64,000 bases of DNA from UBA1757 sp963617485 (GTDB lineage Bacteria; Bacteroidota; Bacteroidia; Bacteroidales; UBA1402). Positions 43,032 to 50,410 of this stretch are shown in pieces. A program made the position numbers and the translations under genes. Each line of letters opens with the position of its first letter. Within the stretch, counting starts at the first letter, position 1. The stretch is from positions 62,001-126,000 of the forward strand of contig CAVEPA010000005.1 in NCBI GenBank assembly GCA_963617485.1, read 5' to 3'. Below the pieces are notes generated by a model. It did not search any database. It saw only the letters and a program-made list of their open reading frames with translations, and was not told the origin of the DNA.

Positions 43032-44464
43032 ATGCCTTGAAGATTAAAAACGGTGCCTGTGTGGCGCTCGACAGCATACCCGTCTTGCCTTATTCCGAAT
43101 TCTGCGACAGTATTGTAGCGGCTTTGGGCGATGAGCATTGGCATTGCATGCAGTATTTTGCCCAGCCCCTGCCCGAGGCGCACCGGCGGCTATTTGTCTG
43201 TCTGGCCGACGATGCCACGGGCGATTTTTACTTGATGTCGAGCCTTGTGGCCGCCGACGTGGAGTTGCAGCCCCTGGGCGACCGTCTGCCCTGCATGCAG
43301 CCTTTCGAAAGAGCGATGAACCATCCCGACTATCCCTTCGAAGAGAGCACCCTTGCCAGCACCCAGGCTGAGCATCTGCACGAAGTGGGGGTAGGTCCCA
43401 TACACGCCGGCATTATCGAGCCGGGACATTTCCGCTTCACCTGCGATGGCGAGAAAGTACTGCGTCTGGACATCCGTCTGGGCTACCAGCACCGTGGCGT
43501 GGAACAATGCATGTTGCAACAGACCAAGCTGGTACAGCGCAGTGTTTTGGTGGAATCGGCCTGCGGCGACAGTGCCGCTGCCTACAGCACAGCCTTTGCC
43601 ATGGTTTGGGAAGGCTTGTGCGGATTCAAGCCCAGCCGTCGCCAGCAACTGGAACGTTGCCTGGCCACTGAGCTGGAGCGCATTGCCATCCATACGGGCG
43701 ATTTGAGCGCCATCTGCGGCGATGTTGCCTACCAATTGGGCAATGCCGTTTTCGGGCGCTTGCGTACACCCATCATCAACTTTATGCAGGAATGGTGCGG
43801 CAACCGTTTGGGCAAAGGCTGCCTGCGTCCGGGCTGTTCCCCTTATCCTTTCACGCCTGCCCTGGCCGACAGGCTGCTACAGATTTTAGACCGCTACGAG
43901 CGCGATTTTCAAGAGATGGTGCGTAAGGCCAACAGCCTGCCTTCGGTACTGTCGCGACTGGAAAGGACGGGTGTCCTGTCGGCCGGGCAGGCCCTCGAAT
44001 GCGGAGCGGTGGGTATGGCAGCGCGCGCCAGCGGGCTGGCGCGCGACATCCGCAGCAGCCATCCCTACTACCTCTATCCTGAGTTGCAGCACCAGTGCAT
44101 CACGCGCGATACGGGCGATGTGTACGCCCGCTTCAAGATACGCCGCCACGACATCGAGCAGTCGCTGGGGTATGTGCGGCAGCTGGCGGGCTGGCTGAAA
44201 GCCGAGCCCGCAGCTGCCGCGCCCTGCGCCAGCCTTCTGCCCCAAGCCAACAGTTTCTGCCTTGCCGCCACAGAAGGCTGGCGCGGCGCGGTCTGCCACT
44301 GCGCCATCTCCGATGCGCAGGGCCAGCTGGCGCTCTACAAGATGGTAGACCCATCCCTGCATAATTGGAAGTGTCTGGCCCTAGCCGTAGCCGGCAACGA
44401 AATTTCCGACTTTCCCATCTGCAACAAAAGCTTCAACCTTTCATATTGCGGTAACGACTTGTAA
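43028..44464 (+). CDS. hyfG: Hydrogenase-4-like large subunit (NuoC-NuoD-type) lacking a full NiFe site
   Basis: A 478-residue soluble subunit: a NuoC-like N-terminal part (about 1-110) and a NuoD/NiFe-large-subunit part (about 120-478). The second part has GIIEPGHFRF and GYQHRGVEQCMLQQT, then VESACGDSAAAYSTAF where NiFe hydrogenases have CGxC: Cys179 is kept, but position 182 is Ser. The C-terminal CxxC is also absent; the chain ends DFPICNKSFNLSYCGNDL. So at least two of the four NiFe cysteines are missing. A GC-rich 11-base inverted repeat (44022-44045) lies inside. Confidence 0.85.
   Translation: MNALKIKNGACVALDSIPVLPYSEFCDSIVAALGDEHWHCMQYFAQPLPEAHRRLFVCLADDATGDFYLMSSLVAADVELQPLGDRLPCMQPFERAMNHPDYPFEESTLASTQAEHLHEVGVGPIHAGIIEPGHFRFTCDGEKVLRLDIRLGYQHRGVEQCMLQQTKLVQRSVLVESACGDSAAAYSTAFAMVWEGLCGFKPSRRQQLERCLATELERIAIHTGDLSAICGDVAYQLGNAVFGRLRTPIINFMQEWCGNRLGKGCLRPGCSPYPFTPALADRLLQILDRYERDFQEMVRKANSLPSVLSRLERTGVLSAGQALECGAVGMAARASGLARDIRSSHPYYLYPELQHQCITRDTGDVYARFKIRRHDIEQSLGYVRQLAGWLKAEPAAAAPCASLLPQANSFCLAATEGWRGAVCHCAISDAQGQLALYKMVDPSLHNWKCLALAVAGNEISDFPICNKSFNLSYCGNDL
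44022..44045. repeat. Perfect 11-bp inverted repeat inside hyfG
   Basis: Arms 44022-44032 and 44035-44045 are exact reverse complements with a two-base loop, encoding an Ala/Arg-rich stretch. Confidence 0.9.
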
Positions 44465-44476
44465 ACCATTGCCATT

Positions 44477-45235
44477 ATGTTAGATACCCTTAGAATACTG
44501 CTACATCAGGGCAAACAATTCATTCCCGACCCCACCCGAGCCAAAGTACCCGGCATTTTCCGCGGACGACCCATCATCTCGGAAGACAAAAGTGTAAGCA
44601 ATGCCGATATCTGCGCCTGTTGCCCCAGCGCGGCCCTAGCCGACGACCAAGGCCGCCTGAGCCTCGATTTGGGCCGTTGCATGTTCTGCGGCGAATGCGC
44701 CAGGTGTTTTCCTCAAAAAATCCGCTTCAGCCAAGACTATAAGTTGGCCACCAACAAAAGGGAGAACCTCATCGTGCGTGAAGGCGAAGACCGTCCCATC
44801 GTTTTCGACCTCGCAACGCTGCGCCCGGAAATCAAGAAATGCTTTGCCCGCTCACTGAAACTGCGTCAGGTTTCGGCCGGCGGCGACAACAGCTGCGAGT
44901 GGGAACTGGGAGCCACCGGCAATGTCAACTTCGACATGGGCCGCTACGGCATAGAGTTCGTCGCTTCGCCCCGCCATGCCGACGGTGTGGTGATTACCGG
45001 CCCCATTTCCAAGAATATGGCCACCGCCTTGGACATCTGCTATCAGGCCACGCCCGAACCCAAAATAGTGGTGCTTTGCGGCACGGATGCCATCAGCGGC
45101 GGCATGTTCACAGCCTCACCCGACATCGACCGTCATTTTCTGGAGCAACACAACGTCGACCTTTACCTGCCCGGCAACCCGGCCCATCCGCTAACCATCA
45201 TCAACGGACTGCTGAGCCTCTGCTCGCGCAAGTAA
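44477..45235 (+). CDS. Ferredoxin (HyfH-like)/small subunit (HyfI/NuoB-like) fusion with degenerate cluster sites
   Basis: A 252-residue fusion. The N-terminal half is a HyfH/NuoI-like segment: Cys46, 48 and 49 in ICACCP, and Cys68, 71, 74 and 77 in CMFCGECARCFP, so one cluster site looks usable and the other is altered. The C-terminal half (about 128-252) is NuoB-like (MGRYGIEFVASPRHADGVVITGPISKNM). The proximal-cluster ligands are mostly gone: GGCNGC is GGDNSC (only Cys140 left), GDCAxxGG is GTDAISGG, and PGCPxxP is PGNPAHP. Last gene of the hyf-like operon. Confidence 0.82.
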   Translation: MLDTLRILLHQGKQFIPDPTRAKVPGIFRGRPIISEDKSVSNADICACCPSAALADDQGRLSLDLGRCMFCGECARCFPQKIRFSQDYKLATNKRENLIVREGEDRPIVFDLATLRPEIKKCFARSLKLRQVSAGGDNSCEWELGATGNVNFDMGRYGIEFVASPRHADGVVITGPISKNMATALDICYQATPEPKIVVLCGTDAISGGMFTASPDIDRHFLEQHNVDLYLPGNPAHPLTIINGLLSLCSRK

Positions 45236-45251
45236 GCAAGCCCCGCTTTCA

Positions 45252-45283
45252 TTTGCCCATAAAGGGAAGTTGTTTTATATTTG
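45252..45283 (+). promoter_or_regulatory. Promoter of the GH2 gene
   Basis: TTTG (45252-45255), 20 bases, TATATTTG (45276-45283), about 30 bases before the ATG at 45313. A close match to the Bacteroidota consensus. Confidence 0.72.
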
Positions 45284-45312
45284 TGGACAAGCAAATCACA
45301 AAACATAAATAC

Positions 45313-48246
45313 ATGAAACTGAGACAAATCTGCTGCCTGGCCTGCTGTGTGTTGAGCCTAAGTTCCCTGCAAGCCAAGCAGTCCAAAACCAAAAGCCAGC
45401 CCCAGTTGGGCCCCGAAACCCAGATACAGTACATTTCCGGCCGAGATGCCGCCACTGCTGTGGACTGGGATTTTTTCTGCACCGACGGACGCAATGCCGG
45501 CCAATGGACCAAGATAAAAGTGCCTTCCTGCTGGGAACTTCAAGGTTTCGGCACCTATCAATACGGTATGCCCTTCTATGGCAAAGCCAATCCTGAAGGC
45601 ATCGCCAAGGAACAGGGCAAATACCGCACCACCTTCAAACTGCCCGCCTCATGGGAAGGCCGCGTTATCCGGCTGGTTTTTGACGGTGTTATGACCGACT
45701 GCAGCGTCAACATCAACGGACGCCGGGGCATCAAGCTGCACCAAGGCTCCTTCTACCGTTTCTACGGCGACATGAGCGACCGCGTCTATTTCGGCGACAA
45801 GGAGAATACGCTCGAAGTGACCGTCAGCAAAGAATCGGCCAACGAAAGTGTCAACCTGGCCGAGCGCCGTGCCGATTATTGGAATTTCGGCGGCATCTTC
45901 CGTCCCGTCTATCTGGAAGCCCTGCCCGCTTTCCACATCGACCGCTGTGCCCTTGATGCCAAGGCCGATGGCGCATTCCGCAGCGAAGTTTTTCTGGGTT
46001 GTGCCATGGGCGAAGGCTACAGCATTGAAACCCGCTTTACCGACCTTCAGGGCAAGCAAGTGGGCAAAACCGTCAAAACACCCTTGCGCAAAGGTGGCGA
46101 CAAAGTGCTGGTAGACACGCAAGTGGAGGGTGTCAAGAACTGGTCGGCCGAAACGCCTAACCTTTATTACGTGGAATTCAGCCTGCTCGATGACAAGGGT
46201 CAGGTACAACACCGGGTGCGCCAGCGCTTCGGTTTCCGCAGCATCGAGGTGCGCGAGAACGATGGTCTGTACATCAACGGACAGCGCATTTTGGTGAAAG
46301 GTGTCAACCGCCACAGCTTCCGTCCCGAGACCGGCCGTGCCCTGAGCTACAGCGACAACCTCGACGATGTGAAACTTATCAAGGAAATGAATATGAATGC
46401 CGTGCGCATGTCACACTATCCGCCAGATGCCATCTTCCTGGACTACTGCGACTCGCTGGGTCTGTATGTGATGGACGAACTGGCCGGCTGGCATGGCAAA
46501 TACGATACGCAAGTGGGCAGCAAACTGGTTAAGGAGATGCTCGTGCGCGATATCAACCATCCCAGTATCATCTGGTGGTCGAACGGCAACGAAGGCGGCT
46601 TCAACTACGAACTCGAGCCCCTGTTTTACGAATACGATTTGCAAAAACGTCCCGTACTTTATCCTTGGGCCAACCGCAATGGCTTCGAAACCAAGCACTA
46701 CCGTTCTTACGGCGAGAGCCAGGACTATATGCGCAACCCCGGCATCTATATGCCTACCGAGTTTCTGCACGGCCTCTACGATGGCGGCCACGGTGCCGGT
46801 CTTTGGGATATGTGGGAAATGCAATGCCGTCATCCGCGCAACGTGGGCGGCTTCCTTTGGGTATTTGCCGATGAAGGTGTAATGCGCACCGACCTGAACA
46901 ACAAGATAGACAATGTAGGCAACTATGGTGCCGACGGTATCGTGGGTCCGCATCACGAGAAGGAAGGCAGTTTCTACACCATCCGTCAGGTGTGGAGTCC
47001 TATCTATCTCAAGCCCGCCAATCAGCCGCAAGTGCGTCTGCACCGCGAAGAGCGCATGCGGGCCGACCAATGCAGCTTCATTGCCGATGCCGATGCTTTT
47101 GCCGGCAAGTTCTACGTGGAGAACCGCTACGATTTCATCAACCTGAAAGACTGCAACTTCAGCTGGGAACTGGCCAAGTTTGATATTGAAAAGACCGGTC
47201 ACGACTGTGTATCCAAGGGTCAACAGCGAGGACTGGACCTGCCCGCCCGCCAAAACGGGGAGCTTAGCCTCAAACTGCCCGCCAACTGGAAAGATGCCGA
47301 TGCCTTGTATGTAACGGCCTACAATCCGGAAGGCCTAGCCGTCTACACTTGGGCCTGGTATTGGAAAGGCCTCGATGAGCTGCAACCCAAGGCTCAAGCG
47401 CAAGATTTGGCCTTGTCGTACGAATATCAGGACGGCAGTCTGATTGTCAAGGCCGGCGACAACCAGCTGCGTTTCGACACCAAAACCGGTTATCTGCAGC
47501 AGTTCAACCAAATGTCGCTGAGCAAGGGCCCGCGCTTTATCGCAGCCCGCCGTGGCGACCGTTCCATGGATGTCTACTACAACCACGACGACAAGGTTGC
47601 CCGCAGCAAAGAACGTATTTATCAGGATGTTTCCGGCACCTCTACCCTGACATCTCTCGAAGTGCAAGAGGCCGATGGCAAGCTTATTGTCAGCGCCCGC
47701 TACTGGGGCCAGCTGCAAGAAGTTGACTGGACCATCGAAAAGAGCGGTGCCATTTATATCGACTACGCTTACCGCTGGGAAGGCAACGTGGAACTCTGCG
47801 GCATCTGTTTCGACTATCCCGAAGAACAGGTGCAGTCGCTCCGCTTTCTGGGCAAAGGTCCCTACCGTGTATGGCAGAACCGTATGCACGGCACCATACT
47901 GGATGTTTGGGAGAACGAGTACAACGACCCCATTCCGGGCGAGAGCTTCGAATATCCCGAATTCAAAGGCTATTTCAACGATTGGAAATGGGCTCGCTTC
48001 CAGACTGGCGAAGGACAGTTGCTACTGCAGAACGGCAAGGCCGGCACTTTCTTGGGTGTCTTCACCCCGCGCGATGGCCGCGACGCACAGCTCTACACCC
48101 TGCCCCAGACCGGCATAGCCGTGCTGGATGTTATTCCCGGTGTGCGCAACAAAGTGAACTCCACCGATTTGGTAGGTCCTTCATCGCTGCCGCAATGGCT
48201 GGAAGGGGTTCAAAGAGGACGTATTCAGATTTCGGCTTCCCACTGA
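45313..48246 (+). CDS. Secreted GH2 beta-galactosidase-type glycoside hydrolase
   Basis: A 977-residue exported enzyme with a signal peptide (about 1-21). Jelly-roll and Ig-like domains of GH2 (about 35-310) precede a TIM barrel with KGVNRHSFRPETG, the acid/base Glu427 in SNGNEGGF and the nucleophile Glu483 in PTEFLHG, followed by C-terminal beta-galactosidase domains (small-chain-like, about 700-970). Length fits LacZ-type GH2 enzymes; the actual sugar may differ from lactose. The open frame extends upstream into the hyf genes, but the ATG at 45313 after the promoter gives the signal peptide. Its end overlaps the convergent aminotransferase gene by 22 bases. Confidence 0.9.
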   Translation: MKLRQICCLACCVLSLSSLQAKQSKTKSQPQLGPETQIQYISGRDAATAVDWDFFCTDGRNAGQWTKIKVPSCWELQGFGTYQYGMPFYGKANPEGIAKEQGKYRTTFKLPASWEGRVIRLVFDGVMTDCSVNINGRRGIKLHQGSFYRFYGDMSDRVYFGDKENTLEVTVSKESANESVNLAERRADYWNFGGIFRPVYLEALPAFHIDRCALDAKADGAFRSEVFLGCAMGEGYSIETRFTDLQGKQVGKTVKTPLRKGGDKVLVDTQVEGVKNWSAETPNLYYVEFSLLDDKGQVQHRVRQRFGFRSIEVRENDGLYINGQRILVKGVNRHSFRPETGRALSYSDNLDDVKLIKEMNMNAVRMSHYPPDAIFLDYCDSLGLYVMDELAGWHGKYDTQVGSKLVKEMLVRDINHPSIIWWSNGNEGGFNYELEPLFYEYDLQKRPVLYPWANRNGFETKHYRSYGESQDYMRNPGIYMPTEFLHGLYDGGHGAGLWDMWEMQCRHPRNVGGFLWVFADEGVMRTDLNNKIDNVGNYGADGIVGPHHEKEGSFYTIRQVWSPIYLKPANQPQVRLHREERMRADQCSFIADADAFAGKFYVENRYDFINLKDCNFSWELAKFDIEKTGHDCVSKGQQRGLDLPARQNGELSLKLPANWKDADALYVTAYNPEGLAVYTWAWYWKGLDELQPKAQAQDLALSYEYQDGSLIVKAGDNQLRFDTKTGYLQQFNQMSLSKGPRFIAARRGDRSMDVYYNHDDKVARSKERIYQDVSGTSTLTSLEVQEADGKLIVSARYWGQLQEVDWTIEKSGAIYIDYAYRWEGNVELCGICFDYPEEQVQSLRFLGKGPYRVWQNRMHGTILDVWENEYNDPIPGESFEYPEFKGYFNDWKWARFQTGEGQLLLQNGKAGTFLGVFTPRDGRDAQLYTLPQTGIAVLDVIPGVRNKVNSTDLVGPSSLPQWLEGVQRGRIQISASH

Positions 48247-49361
48247 TTGACAAGAGCCACCACTTGAGCTGCCTGGTCTAAGGTCAGCACCGGACTTATA
48301 GGCAAGCTCAATTCCCTATCGGCAAGCGCTTCCGTCAGCGGGAGCGCTTTGCTTTTGGCATAATGGTTCCAAGGCGCAGCGGCATAACATTCCTGCAGAT
48401 GCGGCGGTATGGGATAATGGATAAGGGTCTGCACCTGATGCTGGCGCAAATATTCCTGCAAAGCATCGCGATGGGCGCGGCTGTTGAGCAGAATCGGGAA
48501 AAGATGATAGACATTTTCGCTGTCTGCTGCACGTTCGGGCAGACGCAGACAAGGATGTTGCAGGTGACGGTAATAATAGTCGGCCACACGCCGGCGCAAA
48601 TCGTTGTCCTGGTCCAAATGGCGCAGCTTCACCGAGAGTATGGCGGCCTGCACTTCGTCCAGACGGCTGTTGCGACCGGCATAACGGAAGACATATTTGG
48701 CCTGTGAACCATAGTTGCCCAAAGAACGTACAGCCTCGGCCAAAGCCGGATTGTCGGTAGTGACGGCACCGCCATCGCCCAAGGCACCAAGATTCTTACC
48801 CGGATAAAAGGAATGAGCGGCGGCATGGCCTAGAGAACCGGTGCGCTGCCCGCCGTAACGGCAGCCATGGGCCTGGGCATTGTCTTCCACCAGCAGCAGG
48901 CCGTATTGGCGGCAGAGCTGCAATATCTTGGGCGTACAGGCATTGCGGCCGTAGAGATGCACGATGCACAAGGCCTTGGTGCGTCCGCTGATGGCCTGTT
49001 CTATTTTGTCTTCGTCAATTTGCAGCGTGGCAGGAGATGGCTCTACCAGCACCGGCACCAGACCGTTTTCCGAAACGGCCATTATGGTGGCGATATAGGT
49101 ATTGGCCGGCAACAGCACTTCATCGCCTCGTTTGAGCATGCCCAGTTCGATATAAGCGCGGAAAATCAGCGTCAATGCATCCAGGCCATTGGCGCAACCC
49201 ACACAATGAGCCGTACCGATGTACTGCGCATAGGCCTGTTCAAACTCGGCATTGGCCTGCCCCTGCAAATACCAGCCGGAGTCGTACACACGCATCATAG
49301 CTTGAAGCATTTCCTCGCGGAAGCGGGCATTTATCTGCTGCAAATCGAGAAACTTAATCAT
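48225..49361 (-). CDS. DegT/DnrJ/EryC1-family sugar aminotransferase (FdtB-like)
   Basis: A 378-residue PLP enzyme that converts a nucleotide-bound ketosugar to an amino sugar. The Schiff-base lysine is in SFYPGKNLGALGDGGAV; HLYGRNACTPKI and VEDNAQAHGCRY are family motifs. The start MIKFLDLQQINARF at 49361 fits the family and overlaps the stop of the isomerase gene upstream; ATGs at 49367 and further upstream are less likely. Beside a WxcM/FdtA-type isomerase, it probably makes dTDP-3-amino-3,6-dideoxyhexose for surface glycans. Pathway inferred from the pair. Confidence 0.86.
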   Translation of the reverse strand: MIKFLDLQQINARFREEMLQAMMRVYDSGWYLQGQANAEFEQAYAQYIGTAHCVGCANGLDALTLIFRAYIELGMLKRGDEVLLPANTYIATIMAVSENGLVPVLVEPSPATLQIDEDKIEQAISGRTKALCIVHLYGRNACTPKILQLCRQYGLLLVEDNAQAHGCRYGGQRTGSLGHAAAHSFYPGKNLGALGDGGAVTTDNPALAEAVRSLGNYGSQAKYVFRYAGRNSRLDEVQAAILSVKLRHLDQDNDLRRRVADYYYRHLQHPCLRLPERAADSENVYHLFPILLNSRAHRDALQEYLRQHQVQTLIHYPIPPHLQECYAAAPWNHYAKSKALPLTEALADRELSLPISPVLTLDQAAQVVALVNQWEAEI

Positions 49362-50193
49362 GGGCATCGAGCTTGAATTGAAGAAACTTGTCGTAACGGC
49401 GCAGGTAATCGGAGGCATCGTAAAGGTCGGAAGCCAGCACCAGGCACACCGAACCCGAAGAAAAATTGTTGAGTTCGCTCCAAATACCGGGTTCCACCAG
49501 CAAAGCTTGATAAGGTCGATTCAGGGTGACGCTACGGTTGTCATCGCCATCGTCCAGACGGACGGTAAAGGAGCCGCTGACAGCCACGATGAGCTGATAG
49601 AGCTCCTTGTGCGCATGCCCGCCGCGGAAAGCACCTGCCGGCACATCGTAGATAAAGAAGACGCGCTTCACATCGAAAGGCATCTGCGAGAGGTTATTCA
49701 CCACGCAGATATCGCCCTTGCGCTGCGGATGACGCTGTGGCTCGATATTCAGGCAGCAGGAGTTGAGTACGCGGCTGCAAGAGGCCTCTTGGGCCGTCAG
49801 CCGGCGCGCAGGCTCGGGTTCGCGACCCGGAGCGTTTGCATCCGTCTGCGACGAAACGATAGCCGCAATGGCATTGGTGGAGAAATTTTCCAGCTTGCGC
49901 GGACAACCGGCCGGTACATAAACGCCAAGATTGGAACGATTCAGATGATAGCGCTCGCGTTGCCCGCCCTCGCCTACGCAAAGGTCCAGACTGCCCGAGA
50001 GCGCCAAGATGAACTCTTCACCTTGGCTGCAGGACGCAAAGTCGCAGGCCTCACCGGCGGGCACATTGAATATCCATTGCACGCGCTTGATGTTGAAGGG
50101 AATCTGGTGTCCGTTCTCCAGGAACGACAGGTTGCCCCTCTCGTCGGGAATCTTGGGCAGTTCTATGGCTGCCGCCGTCTTGATTTCGTTCAT
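49354..50193 (-). CDS. Tandem WxcM/FdtA-like cupin protein (sugar 3,4-ketoisomerase type)
   Basis: A 279-residue protein made of two FdtA/WxcM-like cupin domains (about 10-120 and 145-272). The C-terminal copy keeps the catalytic segment VPAGAFRGGHAHKELYQLIVAVSG with the active-site histidines. In the N-terminal copy the same place reads VPAGEACDFASCSQGEEFILALSG, without histidine, so it is probably inactive and structural. Such isomerases convert dTDP-4-keto-6-deoxyglucose to the 3-keto form used by the aminotransferase encoded directly downstream. Confidence 0.82.
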   Translation of the reverse strand: MNEIKTAAAIELPKIPDERGNLSFLENGHQIPFNIKRVQWIFNVPAGEACDFASCSQGEEFILALSGSLDLCVGEGGQRERYHLNRSNLGVYVPAGCPRKLENFSTNAIAAIVSSQTDANAPGREPEPARRLTAQEASCSRVLNSCCLNIEPQRHPQRKGDICVVNNLSQMPFDVKRVFFIYDVPAGAFRGGHAHKELYQLIVAVSGSFTVRLDDGDDNRSVTLNRPYQALLVEPGIWSELNNFSSGSVCLVLASDLYDASDYLRRYDKFLQFKLDAHD

Positions 50194-50206
50194 CTTTTTA
50201 TTTTTA

Positions 50207-50279
50207 GCCGACGGGAGCGTACTTACGCGTACGTGACCGAGGCCGAGCCGCCGCGAGCGCGCCGATTTACCCGCTATAC
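50207..50279. repeat. 73-bp direct repeat, copy 1
   Basis: Identical over all 73 bases to 50338-50410. GC-rich, with an internal CGTAC/GTACG hairpin (six-base loop). It lies in the gap between fumarase and the cupin gene, both on the minus strand. No gene is seen in the 211-base gap. Confidence 0.95.
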
Positions 50280-50337
50280 TTATTCTTCACGGTTTCAAGC
50301 TCGGAGAGTGGGTGAAGCAGTGCGGTCGCAAGGCGAG

Positions 50338-50410
50338 GCCGACGGGAGCGTACTTACGCGTACGTGACCGAGGCCGAGCCGCCGCGAGCGCGCCGATTTA
50401 CCCGCTATAC
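50338..50410. repeat. 73-bp direct repeat, copy 2
   Basis: Same sequence and orientation as copy 1, 58 bases away. Its last six bases include the fumarase stop codon (50405-50407). The spacer holds TTTCAAGCTCG (50294-50304), an inverted copy of the last fumarase bases (50410-50420), so a hairpin can form around copy 2. Confidence 0.95.

Noticed and set aside
43028..45235. Annotation as an active group 4 NiFe hydrogenase
   Set aside because: Too many metal-ligand cysteines are missing in both the large and small subunits.
44839..45312. Upstream extension of the GH2 frame into the hyf operon
   Set aside because: The extension overlaps the ferredoxin-HyfI gene; a promoter and a signal peptide place the start at 45313.
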